DNA of 64,000 bases from assembly GCF_016862575.1 (NCBI RefSeq), contig NZ_BONF01000009.1:248001-312000 (forward strand). The letters are read 5' to 3'. The notes under the pieces are model-generated. The model was not told where the DNA came from, ran no database searches, and was given only the letters and a program-made list of their open reading frames with translations. Made by a program: the position numbers and the translations under genes. Positions 1 to 10,711 of this stretch are shown here, piece by piece. The stretch comes from Catellatospora bangladeshensis (lineage in GTDB: Bacteria; Actinomycetota; Actinomycetes; Mycobacteriales; Micromonosporaceae). Every line of letters begins with the position of its first letter. The stretch's first letter is position 1.

Positions 1-816
1 GCGATGGGCGCGGCCATCCAGGCCGGGGTGCTGACCGGCGAGGGCCCGGACGTGCTGCTGCTGGACGTCACGCCGCTGTCGCTGGGCCTGGAGACGCTCG
101 GCGGCCGGATGACCAAGGTCATCGAGCGCAACACCACCATCCCGGCCCGGCGCGCCGAGACGTTCAGCACCGCCGAGGACAACCAGCCCGCCGTCGACAT
201 CCACGTGCTGCAGGGTGAGCGCGAGCTGGCCTCGGACAACCGGACGCTGGGCAAGTTCCGGCTGGAGAACATCCGGCCCGCGCCGCGCGGGGTGCCGCAG
301 ATCGACGTCACGTTCGACGTGGACGCCAACGGCATCCTCAACGTGTCCGCCAAGGACAAGGAGACCAACGCCGAGCAGCAGATCACCATCACCGACAGCG
401 GCAACCTGGACCGCTCGGAGGTCGAGCGGATGGTGTCCGACGCCGAGTCGCACCGCGCGGACGACGCGAAGATGCGCCAGCTCATCGACGCCCGCAACGA
501 GCTGGAGTCGCTGACGTACCAGGTCGAGCAGCGGCTGGGCGAGCTGGGCGAATCCGCGCCCGCGCACGAGAAGGCCCGCGCGGAACTGCTCGTGAACGAC
601 GCCCGGCAGGCGCTGAAGGAGAACGCGCCGATGGACCGGCTGCGCTCGCTCACCAGCGACCTGCAGCAGGTCGCCCAGGGCCTGATGGCCCGGCCGTCGG
701 GACCGCCGCCCGGTGGTGGCGAGCCCGGCCAGGGCGCGCAGCCGGGCCAGGGCGCCGGGGCCCGCACCGGCCAGGGCGACGACGACGTCATCGACGCCGA
801 GTTCTCGCCGAGCTGA
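1..816 (+). CDS. dnaK: Chaperone protein DnaK, C-terminal part (gene starts before the window)
   Basis: Hsp70 chaperone that binds unfolded segments in an ATP-dependent cycle with DnaJ and GrpE. Only the last ~270 residues are present; the reading frame is open to the window edge. What is seen is the end of the nucleotide-binding domain, the linker ([15 protein letters not shown]), the beta-sandwich substrate domain with the NTTIP and [15 protein letters not shown] signatures, the helical lid, and a Gly/Pro/Gln-rich tail that ends in the typical acidic DDDVIDAEF motif. grpE begins 7 nt after the stop, so the two are co-transcribed. The ATG at position 4 is internal and is not the real start. 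The identity is certain; whether this is the only dnaK of the genome cannot be seen. Confidence 0.97.
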   Translation, partial: AMGAAIQAGVLTGEGPDVLLLDVTPLSLGLETLGGRMTKVIERNTTIPARRAETFSTAEDNQPAVDIHVLQGERELASDNRTLGKFRLENIRPAPRGVPQIDVTFDVDANGILNVSAKDKETNAEQQITITDSGNLDRSEVERMVSDAESHRADDAKMRQLIDARNELESLTYQVEQRLGELGESAPAHEKARAELLVNDARQALKENAPMDRLRSLTSDLQQVAQGLMARPSGPPPGGGEPGQGAQPGQGAGARTGQGDDDVIDAEFSPS

Positions 817-823
817 CCCGGCC

Positions 824-1480
824 ATGGCACACCACCCGCACGGGGGCTCGGGTCCGCAGGCCGACACCGAGCCCGGGCAGGAGCAGCCGCACACGCCCCG
901 GCACAGCGCCGACCCGCCCGGACCGGTCGCCATGGACCCGGCCGAGCTGGACGGTCCGGCCGGCCATGCCGGGCAGGCCACCGCCGAGGAACCCGCCGAT
1001 GCCACACCCGGCGCGGCTCCGGTGGCGGCGGGCGCGGCGGCCGCCGGGCCGGACACGGCGGAGCTGGAGGCGCGGCTGCGCCGGGCGCTGGCCGACCTCG
1101 ACAACATGCGCAAGCGGTACGAGCGCCAGGTCGCCTTCGAACGGGAGAACGAGCGGGCCCGGGTGGCTTCGGTGTTCCTGCCGGTCATCGACAACCTCGA
1201 CCTGGCGCTGGCGCACGCCGACAGCGACCCGGCCGCGGTCGTCGACGGGGTGCGCGCCGTACGTGACCAGGCGGTGAGCACGCTGGGCACGCTGGGCTTC
1301 CCGCGCCGGGAGGACGCCGGGGTGCCGTTCGACCCGGTCTGGCACGAGGCGGTCAGCGTGGTGCCCGGCACCGGCGAGCCGGACGGCACCGTGCTCCAGG
1401 TGATCCGGCCCGGCTACGGCGAGTCCGACCGGCAGCTGCGCCCGGCCACCGTGGTGGTCGCGGGCAACACCCAGGGGTGA
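824..1480 (+). CDS. grpE: Nucleotide exchange factor GrpE
   Basis: Releases ADP from DnaK. The 218-residue product has a low-complexity Pro/Ala/Gly-rich N-terminal arm of about 75 residues, then the dimerising helix (ELEARLRRALADLDNMRKRYERQ) and the C-terminal beta-wing domain, which ends in RPATVVVAGN as in other GrpE proteins. The ATG at 824 was chosen because it lies 7 nt after the dnaK stop; the frame stays open upstream inside dnaK. The dnaJ start follows 3 nt after the stop. GrpE belongs to the heat-shock operon spanning 1-5867. Confidence 0.95.
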   Translation: MAHHPHGGSGPQADTEPGQEQPHTPRHSADPPGPVAMDPAELDGPAGHAGQATAEEPADATPGAAPVAAGAAAAGPDTAELEARLRRALADLDNMRKRYERQVAFERENERARVASVFLPVIDNLDLALAHADSDPAAVVDGVRAVRDQAVSTLGTLGFPRREDAGVPFDPVWHEAVSVVPGTGEPDGTVLQVIRPGYGESDRQLRPATVVVAGNTQG

Positions 1481-1483
1481 GCG

Positions 1484-2464
1484 GTGGCGCGTGACTTCTA
1501 CGAGGTGCTCGGGGTCGGGCGGGGCGCGTCCGCCGACGAGATCCAGCAGGCGTTCCGCAAGCTGGCCCGCAAGTACCACCCGGACGTGAACAAGAGCCCG
1601 GACGCCGAGGACCGGTTCAAGGAGATCAACGAGGCGTACCAGGTGCTGCACGACCCGAAGACGCGCGCCCGCTACGACCGCTTCGGCGAGGACTTCCGGA
1701 GGATCCCCGAGGGGTACGACGAGATGGCCGGCGCCGGGGCGGGCGGCTTCCGCGGCCGGAGCGGCGGGCGTGGCGGCTTCCCCGGCGGGGGCTTCCCCGG
1801 CGGCGGGTTCCGGGGCGGCGAGCAGGGCGAGCCGTTCACGTGGAGCTACGACGGCGGCGACGTCGACCTGGAGGACCTGTTCGGCGGCATGTTCGGCGCG
1901 CGCGGTGGCCGGGGCGCCGGCCCGATCGCGGGCGCCGACCAGGAGGCGGAGCTGCCGCTGACGGTCGAGGAGGCGTACCGGGGCGGGCAGCGCAGCATCA
2001 CGCTGTCCGGGGCCGAGGGCCCGCGCAGCTACGACGTGAACATCCCGGCGGGCGTCACCGACGGCCAGCGCATCCGGCTGGCCGGGCAGGGCGGCCGCGG
2101 GCGCGGCAACGCCCAGCCCGGCGACCTCTACCTGGTGGTACGCCTGCAGCCCGACGCGCGCTACCGGGTCGAGGGCCGCGACATCCACGCCACGCTGCGG
2201 ATCAGCCCGGCCGAGGCGGCGCTCGGCGCGACCGTGCCGCTGTGCACGCCCGGCGGCGAGACGAAGGTGACCGTGCCGCCGGGCACCTCCAGCGGCCGCC
2301 GCCTGCGCCTGCGCGGGCAGGGCATGCCGCACCGGCGCGGCGAGCCCGGCGACCTGTTCGCCGAGGTCCGCATCGTGGTGCCGGGCACCCTGAGCGACCG
2401 CGAGCGCGAACTCTACGAACAGCTGGCGCAGGTGTCCGACTTCGACCCGAGGAGCAGCCGATGA
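1484..2464 (+). CDS. dnaJ: DnaJ/CbpA-type Hsp40 co-chaperone without zinc finger
   Basis: Stimulates DnaK ATPase activity and delivers substrates. The J domain occupies residues 1-70 with the HPD triad at 32-34 (KYHPDVN). A Gly/Phe-rich stretch follows (about 85-115), then the two C-terminal peptide-binding domains (ending about residue 315). The four CxxCxGxG zinc repeats of type I DnaJ are absent, so this is a type II (CbpA-like) Hsp40. It starts with GTG 3 nt after grpE. Its stop overlaps the next start as ATGA (2461-2464), which implies translational coupling. The CbpM-like protein encoded next fits the CbpA assignment. Confidence 0.93.
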   Translation: MARDFYEVLGVGRGASADEIQQAFRKLARKYHPDVNKSPDAEDRFKEINEAYQVLHDPKTRARYDRFGEDFRRIPEGYDEMAGAGAGGFRGRSGGRGGFPGGGFPGGGFRGGEQGEPFTWSYDGGDVDLEDLFGGMFGARGGRGAGPIAGADQEAELPLTVEEAYRGGQRSITLSGAEGPRSYDVNIPAGVTDGQRIRLAGQGGRGRGNAQPGDLYLVVRLQPDARYRVEGRDIHATLRISPAEAALGATVPLCTPGGETKVTVPPGTSSGRRLRLRGQGMPHRRGEPGDLFAEVRIVVPGTLSDRERELYEQLAQVSDFDPRSSR

Positions 2465-2752
2465 CCACGGTGTACGCGCTCGCGGTCCCGGCCCGGCTCA
2501 GCCTGGACCGGTTCGCCCGCCAGTCGAACCTGCACCCCGTCATGGTGCGCCGCTACGTGGCACTCGGCCTGCTCGACTGCACCCGCGACGCGGCCGGGGA
2601 GCTGTGGTTCTCCCCCGCCGCGGTGCGCCGGGTGGCCCGGGTGCAGCGGCTGCACACCGACCTGTCCCTGAACTACACGGCGATCGGGCTGGTCATGGAC
2701 CTGCTGGATCGCGTCGACGAGCTCGAGTCCGCATTGCGAAGGAGCCAGGCCC

Positions 2753-5410
<2,658 letters not shown>

Positions 5411-5411
5411 C

Positions 5412-5867
5412 ATGACACAGGCATCACAGACGTCCAGGTCGGACCTGGTCGGCTGCCCGCACTGCGGCAAGCGCAACCGGATCAGCGCGGCGGCCCGCGG
5501 GGTGGCCCGCTGCGGCAGCTGCCGCGGCCTGCTGCCGTGGCTGACCGAGGCCACCGACGCCGACTTCGACGCCGTCGCCGTGCAGTCGTCGCTGCCCGTG
5601 CTACTGGACCTGTGGGCGCCGTGGTGCGGGCCGTGTCGCATGGTCGCGCCCGGCGTGGAGCGCGCGGCGCAGCAGTTCGCGGGGAGGCTCAAGGTCGTGA
5701 AGGTCAACGTGGACCACTCGCCGAACACGGCCGCCCGCTACCAGGCCCAGTCCATCCCGCTGCTGCTGGTCCTCCAGGACGGCGAGGTGGTCGCGCGCCA
5801 GCTCGGCGCCGTCCCCCCGGACGCGCTGCTGCGCTGGGTCGAGGGCGCCCTGCCGCCCGCGAAGTGA
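5412..5867 (+). CDS. Thioredoxin with N-terminal zinc ribbon (Trx2/TrxC type)
   Basis: Protein-disulfide reductase of 151 residues. The N-terminus carries a CPHC...CGSC zinc ribbon (Cys15, 18, 34, 37), followed by the thioredoxin fold with the WCGPC active site (Cys72/Cys75) and the conserved cis-Pro region QSIPLLLVLQDG. The ribbon is the mark of TrxC-type thioredoxins, which in other bacteria respond to oxidative and heat stress. The start lies 1 nt after the clpB stop, so it is the last gene of the chaperone operon. This suggests that disulfide repair is coupled to disaggregation. Confidence in the function is high; the zinc binding is inferred from the motif. Confidence 0.93.
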   Translation: MTQASQTSRSDLVGCPHCGKRNRISAAARGVARCGSCRGLLPWLTEATDADFDAVAVQSSLPVLLDLWAPWCGPCRMVAPGVERAAQQFAGRLKVVKVNVDHSPNTAARYQAQSIPLLLVLQDGEVVARQLGAVPPDALLRWVEGALPPAK

Positions 5868-5907
5868 CACCCCCTCGATGAACCGAGTCGACGGAGGAGC
5901 GCCGATC

Positions 5908-6255
5908 ATGACGAACGACGAGGTGGCCCGCAACCTGCAGACCATGGACGAACTCGACTTCCGGGCCTGGAACGGCGCCGACTGGCACGGTTCGTTCGCC
6001 CGGTGCCACACCGACGACGTGGTCGTCGAGCTGCACGGGCAGCCGCGCACCCACGGCATCGACGAGCACATCGACGCCATGAAGGCGATCGTCGACTCCG
6101 CTGGCGGAACCCCGCCTCAGGTCGCGTCCCACCCGATCGCGTTCGGGTCGGGCGAGTGGACCTGCGTGGTCGGCGAGTTCGAGGACGGCCGGCGCATGGT
6201 CACCATCGCGAAGTGGCGCGACGGGGCCATCGCCGAGGAGCACATCTGGCTGTAG
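5908..6255 (+). CDS. SnoaL/NTF2-like protein of unknown substrate
   Basis: A 115-residue cytoplasmic alpha+beta protein with the cone-shaped NTF2-like pattern: a helical N-terminus (FRAWNGADWHGSFARCHTDDVVVELHG), a HG-x(3)-I segment, and alternating beta strands that end in GAIAEEHIWL. The SnoaL-like polyketide cyclase family includes many proteins used as small-molecule isomerases or hydrolases, so the substrate cannot be read from the sequence. ATG 5908 was chosen over ATG 5878 because GGAGGAG at 5893-5899 is ideally spaced from it. It lies 40 nt after the thioredoxin gene and may be read through from it or expressed independently. Confidence 0.75.
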   Translation: MTNDEVARNLQTMDELDFRAWNGADWHGSFARCHTDDVVVELHGQPRTHGIDEHIDAMKAIVDSAGGTPPQVASHPIAFGSGEWTCVVGEFEDGRRMVTIAKWRDGAIAEEHIWL

Positions 6256-6259
6256 CCGG

Positions 6260-6457
6260 CTACGGGGCCGGGGGGCGCCGGCGCAGGCCGTACCAGACCA
6301 GCGCGAGGCCGCCGAGCGCGGTCACCGGGCCGATCACCGCCCAGATCGGCTGCCCGTTCATGCCGCCGGACTGGCCGAGCAGGTTCAGGCCCTGCAGCGT
6401 CCAGACGATCCCGGACAGCACGAGCAGCACTCCTACGACGAGCCACACCCAGCGCAT
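6260..6457 (-). CDS. Small two-helix membrane protein, unknown function
   Basis: Product of 65 residues: a first hydrophobic helix (WVWLVVGVLLVLSGIVWTLQGL), a short Gly/Asn-rich loop, a second helix (WAVIGPVTALGGLALVWYGL) and a basic RRR tail that predicts a cytoplasmic C-terminus. Start ATG 6457 has a GGTGGAG-like ribosome site about 5 nt upstream; a GTG at 6463 would add two residues. It converges on the SnoaL-like gene with only 4 nt between the stops. Similar small proteins are common in actinobacteria but have no assigned role. Confidence 0.7.
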   Translation of the reverse strand: MRWVWLVVGVLLVLSGIVWTLQGLNLLGQSGGMNGQPIWAVIGPVTALGGLALVWYGLRRRPPAP

Positions 6458-6530
6458 AACCACTCCACCTCGCCGCCGATCCGGCGCTCATGGTCGCACG
6501 AATGTCGGGCATCGCGCATAGGGTCACGCT

Positions 6531-7094
6531 GTGGAGATCTTGGACTTCGAGAGCGCCGAGCAGTGGGAGGCCTGGCTGGCCGAGCATCACGGCAGCCCGG
6601 ACGGCGCGTGGCTGAAGGTGCGCAAGAAGAACGCGAAGCGGCCGACCATCACCGTGATCGAGGCGGCAGAGGTCGGGCTCTGCTACGGCTGGATCGACAG
6701 CGTCCGCAAGTCCTACGACGCCGACCACTTCCTGCAGCGGTACTCCCGCCGCAGGCCGGGCAGCCCGTGGTCGAAGGTCAACGTGGAGCGGATGGAGGCG
6801 CTGATGGCCGCGGGCCGCGCCCGCGGCCCGGGTCTGGCCGAGGTGGCGGCGGCCAAGGCCGACGGCCGGTGGGACGCGGCCTACGTTGCGCAGCGCGACG
6901 CGACCGTCCCACCCGACCTGGCCGCCGCGCTGGCCGCCGACCGCGCGGCGCGGGAGTTCTTCGAGCAGCTCGGCAAGACCGAGCAGTATCTCGTCATGCT
7001 GCCGCTGCTGAAGGCCACCACACCCGAGATCCGCGCTACCCGCCTGCGCAAGGCGCTCGACGACCTCACCTCCGGCCGCCGCCCACGCCCCTGA
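6531..7094 (+). CDS. YdeI/OmpD-associated family protein
   Basis: A 187-residue protein whose N-terminal half matches the YdeI family (FESAEQWEAWLAEHH, DGAWLKVRKKN, EAAEVGLCYGWIDSVRKSYDADHFLQRYSRRRPGSPWSKVN read as successive conserved blocks), followed by a helical C-terminal domain. Family members have been linked to resistance to cationic peptides, but the biochemistry is not settled. The start is GTG 6531. A TAGGGT box at 6519-6524 ends 6 nt before it and no ribosome site is visible, so the mRNA is probably leaderless. A strong hairpin follows at 7134-7178. Confidence 0.85.
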   Translation: MEILDFESAEQWEAWLAEHHGSPDGAWLKVRKKNAKRPTITVIEAAEVGLCYGWIDSVRKSYDADHFLQRYSRRRPGSPWSKVNVERMEALMAAGRARGPGLAEVAAAKADGRWDAAYVAQRDATVPPDLAAALAADRAAREFFEQLGKTEQYLVMLPLLKATTPEIRATRLRKALDDLTSGRRPRP

Positions 7095-7133
7095 CCGGCA
7101 CGCTCGCACTGCACGGTCGCACCTGGGCACCCG

Positions 7134-7178
7134 TGATCGAGGCTCCCACCTGGAACAGCGCGGTGGGAGCCTCGATCA
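7134..7178. terminator. Perfect 17-bp hairpin between convergent genes
   Basis: The arms 7134-7150 and 7162-7178 are exact reverse complements with an 11-nt loop. The element lies between the stops of the plus-strand YdeI-like gene and the minus-strand hydrolase gene. A bidirectional factor-independent terminator without a U-tract, as is common in high-GC actinobacteria, is the simplest reading. Confidence 0.75.
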
Positions 7179-7194
7179 TCGCCGAACTGCTGGG

Positions 7195-7977
7195 CTAGCG
7201 GGAGAGCCAGTCGGTGAGGATCGCGTCGACCTGGGCGGCGTGGGCGGTCTGGGGGGCGGCCTCCAGACCGGGCTCCTCGGCCAGGGCGTGACCCAGCCCG
7301 GGGATCGTGACCAGGGAGGCGGTGGCCGGCAGGGCGGCCCACAGGCGCGCTGAGGGATCGCGGAATGCGTCCTTCTCGTCCTCCTCCCCCACCACCATCA
7401 GCAACGGCCGGTCGATCTCCCCGGCGCGGGCCACGAAGTCGAGCCGCTCGGCAGCTGCCCGGCTCGCGTCGCTCCAGGTGTACGGCATCCCGAAGCGGCG
7501 CGAGTTCGCCTCCACCAGCTCGAACAGCTGCACCGCCGGGCTGACCAGCGCGACCCGGTCGATCGCCAGGCCGCTGCCGGTGAGCACCCGCAGCGCGGTC
7601 ATCGAGCCGATGGACCCGCCGAGCAGGCTCAGCGGCCCGTCCGTGCCGAGCTGCGTACGCAGCTCGGCGAGCGCGGCCGGGAACTCCTCGGCGGCCTGCC
7701 GGGTGAGCGGCTCGAACAGGTTGAGCACGGCGTCCTCCATGACGAGCTTCATCAGCTCGTCCGGCCCGCCGGGCAGGGACCGGGCGCCCGTCAGGGGCAG
7801 GCCGAGGTACACCCGCCAGGCGTTGAGCCCGTGCAGGGGCAGCGCGGCGGCCATGGCCTCCTCGCTGCGCGGCGGGTCGAGCAGGTGCCAGGCGACCAGC
7901 AGCGGGCTGTGGGCGTTAGGGGTCTCGGGCGGCAGGGCGACGTACGGCACTCCGGCCGCGGTTCCGGTCAGCGTCAT
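7195..7977 (-). CDS. Alpha/beta hydrolase
   Basis: A 260-residue cytoplasmic hydrolase. The nucleophile elbow is GGSIGS (Ser as nucleophile), the acid loop is LMVVGEEDEKD, and the catalytic His is in GLGHAL near the C-terminus, so the triad is complete. No signal peptide is visible. The substrate cannot be predicted. The gene is divergent from a LysR-type regulator at 8068 with a 90-nt intergenic region that contains an inverted repeat, which suggests that this regulator controls the hydrolase gene. Confidence 0.85.
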   Translation of the reverse strand: MTLTGTAAGVPYVALPPETPNAHSPLLVAWHLLDPPRSEEAMAAALPLHGLNAWRVYLGLPLTGARSLPGGPDELMKLVMEDAVLNLFEPLTRQAAEEFPAALAELRTQLGTDGPLSLLGGSIGSMTALRVLTGSGLAIDRVALVSPAVQLFELVEANSRRFGMPYTWSDASRAAAERLDFVARAGEIDRPLLMVVGEEDEKDAFRDPSARLWAALPATASLVTIPGLGHALAEEPGLEAAPQTAHAAQVDAILTDWLSR

Positions 7978-8034
7978 GCGATCCAGTCAACCGGCCGGGA
8001 CAGGCCCACGTCGAACAACCATGCGAACGGGGTG

Positions 8035-8051
8035 GACAACCGTCGGTTGTC
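8035..8051. promoter_or_regulatory. Candidate LysR operator (GACAACC-GTC-GGTTGTC)
   Basis: A perfect 7-bp inverted repeat with a 3-nt spacer lies in the divergent region between the hydrolase gene and the lysR-type gene, 16 nt upstream of the latter's ATG. An additional ACAACC half-site occurs at 8015-8020. LysR proteins normally bind such dyads in the shared promoter; the assignment is an inference from position and symmetry. Confidence 0.5.
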
Positions 8052-8067
8052 AGGCCAGGCTGGCCCG

Positions 8068-9078
8068 ATGGATCTGGATCTGGCGCAGGTACGCGCGTTC
8101 GTGCGCGCCGCCGAGGAGCTGCACTTCGGGCGGGCCGCGGCGGGGCTGTACCTGACCCAGCAGGCCCCGTCCAAACGCGTCGGCCGTCTGGAGCAGGCGC
8201 TGGGCGAGCGCCTGTTCGAGCGCGGCGGGCAGCGGGTCGAGCTGACCGAGGCCGGTGGGCGGTTCCTGCCGTACGCCCGCGAGCTGCTGCTCCTGGCCGC
8301 GCGCGCGGCACAGGCGGCCCGGCCGACGGTGCTGCCGCTGAAAGTGGACGTGTGGGGGCCGGTGCACCGGCCGCTGTCGCTGCTCGGCGAGCTGGTGTCG
8401 GCGTACCCGGACCTGCTGCTGGAGCTGAGCATGCGGCGCGGTCTCGGCTCCGCGCTGGAGGCGGTGGCCCGCGGCGATCTCGACGTGGCCTGGGGGCGCG
8501 TGCACGACCTGGACATGCCCTGGCCGGCTGGGGTGCACCGGCGGCTGGTGTGCCTGGAGCCGATCGCCGTGGGCGTGCTCGCCGGGCACCCGCTCGCCGG
8601 GGCCGGGTCGGTGGGCGCGGCGGAGCTGGCCGAGTACGGCCTGTGGATCCCGTTCGAGGACCGGCCGCCGGAGCTGACCGGCCTGCTGCGGGCGTACGCG
8701 GCGGCGCTGGGCGTGCCGCTGACCGGCACCGCGAGCAACCTGGGCGTCGAGCACACACTGGCCGAGCTGCGGCGACGGCCGGAGCGGGTGACGCCGCTGG
8801 GCGCATGGTGGCAGCTGCCCGCCGACGTGGTGCGGATACCGCTACACCCGACGCCGTATCTGCCCTGGTCGGTGGTGTGGCGGGCGGACAACCCGCACCC
8901 GCTGCTGCCCCGCCTGCTGAAGCTGCTGCCCGGGCCGGGCGCGATCCGGTTCGACCCCGCACACGACTGGCTGCCCGACGCCGACCGCGCCGACCTCCCC
9001 GCCGCTCCCACCGCGCGCGCCGGGCGCCCACCACGCCAGCCCGGCTCGCCCCGGTCACCACTCGCCCCACGGCGATGA
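8068..9078 (+). CDS. LysR-family transcriptional regulator
   Basis: A 336-residue regulator. The N-terminal winged helix is typical (MDLDLAQVRAFVRAAEELHFGRAA, then LYLTQQAPSKRVGRLEQALGERLFER, LTEAGGRFLPYARELL). The rest is a periplasmic-binding-protein-like effector domain (about 90-290). The final ~35 residues are Pro/Arg/Ala-rich and probably disordered. The stop codon TGA (9076-9078) lies inside the left arm of an intergenic palindromic repeat, so the tail may have been reshaped by that repeat. ATG 8068 opens the conserved helix-turn-helix. The target is probably the divergent hydrolase gene. Confidence 0.88.
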   Translation: MDLDLAQVRAFVRAAEELHFGRAAAGLYLTQQAPSKRVGRLEQALGERLFERGGQRVELTEAGGRFLPYARELLLLAARAAQAARPTVLPLKVDVWGPVHRPLSLLGELVSAYPDLLLELSMRRGLGSALEAVARGDLDVAWGRVHDLDMPWPAGVHRRLVCLEPIAVGVLAGHPLAGAGSVGAAELAEYGLWIPFEDRPPELTGLLRAYAAALGVPLTGTASNLGVEHTLAELRRRPERVTPLGAWWQLPADVVRIPLHPTPYLPWSVVWRADNPHPLLPRLLKLLPGPGAIRFDPAHDWLPDADRADLPAAPTARAGRPPRQPGSPRSPLAPRR

Positions 9079-9140
9079 TCGCGAGTTCGTGTCACAAGCT
9101 CGGGTAGAACCGCAGGTTCCGACACGAACTCGCGATCATC
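9074..9140. repeat. Intergenic palindromic repeat, copy 1
   Basis: The 20-bp arms 9074-9093 and 9121-9140 are perfect reverse complements around a 27-nt centre, which holds a smaller GAACC-GCA-GGTTC hairpin. The right half (CCGCAGGTTC, then GACACGAACTCGCGATCATCC) recurs almost unchanged at 14797-14828. It separates the convergent lysR-type and arginase-like genes and may act as a terminator. The repetition marks it as a dispersed element. Confidence 0.8.
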
Positions 9141-9179
9141 CCTGCTCTCGACGAAACTGTGCCCTCCCGAGGCGGACGG

Positions 9180-9938
9180 TCAGCGGGCGGTGAGTTCGGC
9201 GAGCAGGCGGGCGCGCAGGCCGGTGGGGTCGGCGCCGCCCGGGTGCCAGGTGCAGGCGACGTCGATCGCGGCGACGCGGCCGGTGTCGAGCACCCGTCGC
9301 GCGGCGGCCAGGACGTCGTCCGCGGTCGGTCCGCCGGGCACGGGGAAGCGCAGGCCGGCCAGCTCCCCGGAGTCGATCACGTCGAGGTCGAGGTGCAGCA
9401 CCAGCGGCCCCGGCGGCAGGGTCTCGCCGGTCAGGTCCGCGACCCCACTCCGGCGCACGGCCGCGCTCGAAAGGTAATCGGCCTCCGGCGGATCCAGGTC
9501 CCGGGCGTCGACGAGCACCGCACGGTCCTCGGCGATCGGTCGCAGCCCGATCCGCTGCGAGATCAGCTCCGGCCGGTAGCCGACGATGATCCGCAACGGC
9601 ATGCCGCCGACGTACCCGGACGCCGTGGTCTCCAGGGTCTGCACGTCGCCGTGCGCGTCGAACCAGACGATGCCCGGATCGATCCCGGCCTGCTGCAGCC
9701 CGGCCATGGTGGCCAGGGACACCGTGCAGTCGCCGGACACGACGACCGGCACCGAGCCGGTCCGCGCGGCACGGGCGACCTCACGCGACACCGAGGTGTA
9801 GAGGCTGCCGAGCCGCCCCCAGACGTCGCCGCCGGGCAGGTCCTCGGTCACCGCGGTGACGTCGAGGTGCGGCGGCAGCGGCAGGTCGCGATCGGGCAGT
9901 CGTTCGTCGAGGTGGTACGGCACGAGGATGATCGCCAC
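9180..9938 (-). CDS. Arginase/agmatinase-fold protein
   Basis: A 252-residue ureohydrolase-fold protein. Two metal-binding motifs are intact: WFDAHGDVQT (DAHxD) and HLDLDVID (DxDxxD). The third, normally GGDHS, reads SGDCTVS, so the first manganese-ligand His is Cys. Similar GDC variants occur in actinobacterial members of the family. Canonical arginase activity is therefore doubtful and the substrate unknown. The start is GTG 9938 (MAIILVPYHLDERLPD), because the frame upstream shows no family similarity. The gene converges with the lysR-type gene across the repeat at 9074. Confidence 0.82.
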   Translation of the reverse strand: MAIILVPYHLDERLPDRDLPLPPHLDVTAVTEDLPGGDVWGRLGSLYTSVSREVARAARTGSVPVVVSGDCTVSLATMAGLQQAGIDPGIVWFDAHGDVQTLETTASGYVGGMPLRIIVGYRPELISQRIGLRPIAEDRAVLVDARDLDPPEADYLSSAAVRRSGVADLTGETLPPGPLVLHLDLDVIDSGELAGLRFPVPGGPTADDVLAAARRVLDTGRVAAIDVACTWHPGGADPTGLRARLLAELTAR

Positions 9939-10030
9939 GACACCGACGTTACCCGACCGGCCCCCACCATGATCGTGACTGGACGGACGGTCCATGGGCC
10001 GGGACGGCCCCGCCTCCATGGCGGCCGGCG

Positions 10031-10708
10031 TCAGAGCGTCCCGGACTCCGGCCAGAACGACCAGTGGGTGTTCGGCCGCTGAGTGGGCCGGTACGCCGCC
10101 ACGTCGCCGTCGGCGAGCACCTGGGCGAGCTGCTGGAACGTCTCGGTCTGGCTGGGCAGCTGGTCGTGGCGGGCCGGGTCGCGGTGCCACCACTCCTGCA
10201 GCACCAGGACCCGGGGCAGGTCCTCCGGCAGCCGGTGCCGCAGCTCCTGCTCGTCGGCGAGCAGCAGGTCGCGGTACTCGGGCACGAGCCGGCGCAGGAC
10301 GTCCCACAGCTGGTCCCCGGCCTCAGCCCGCGCCAGGAGGGTCTCCCCGCGCACCACGACCGGGACCATGCCGCCGCGGCCGCCGGGCTGCCCGACGTGC
10401 TCCAGCGCGTGCATGTTCTCGATCCGCTCCAGGAAGTCGCCCGCGCCGTAACCGGGGGCGCCGCCGGTGAGGCAGTTGCCGAAGCAGTGCAGCACATCGA
10501 TGACGTTGCCCGCGCGGGAGTGGTAGCCGACCATCTCGATGACCATCGCCCAGCGCTGCTCGTCGCGGTACGCGTGCAGCCGCGCGTCGATCGCGTGCAG
10601 GTAACCGTGATCCGGGTCGGCGAAGTGGAAGGCGCGGGCCGCGGCGTCGAGCTGCGTCAGGACTTCGTCGGTCGTGGTCATCGGCTGACGGTACCCGGTC
10701 CGGGCCAC
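10031..10708 (-). CDS. DUF7003-like protein of unknown function
   Basis: A 225-residue cytoplasmic protein. Visible blocks are EVLTQLDAAARAFHFADPDHGYLHAIDARLHAYRD (a helical N-terminus), RWAMVIEMVGYHSRAGNVIDVLHCFGNCL and a C-terminal VLQEWWHRDPARHDQLPSQTETFQQLAQVLA. The pattern resembles the DUF7003 family, which I recall only loosely. GTG 10708 lies 3 nt after the stop of the upstream HEAT gene with GGAG about 9 nt before it. ATG 10681 (MTTTDEVL) is an alternative start that agrees better with the conserved N-terminus but lacks a ribosome site. It is co-transcribed with the HEAT gene. Confidence 0.7.
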   Translation of the reverse strand: MARTGYRQPMTTTDEVLTQLDAAARAFHFADPDHGYLHAIDARLHAYRDEQRWAMVIEMVGYHSRAGNVIDVLHCFGNCLTGGAPGYGAGDFLERIENMHALEHVGQPGGRGGMVPVVVRGETLLARAEAGDQLWDVLRRLVPEYRDLLLADEQELRHRLPEDLPRVLVLQEWWHRDPARHDQLPSQTETFQQLAQVLADGDVAAYRPTQRPNTHWSFWPESGTL

Positions 10709-10711
10709 CCG

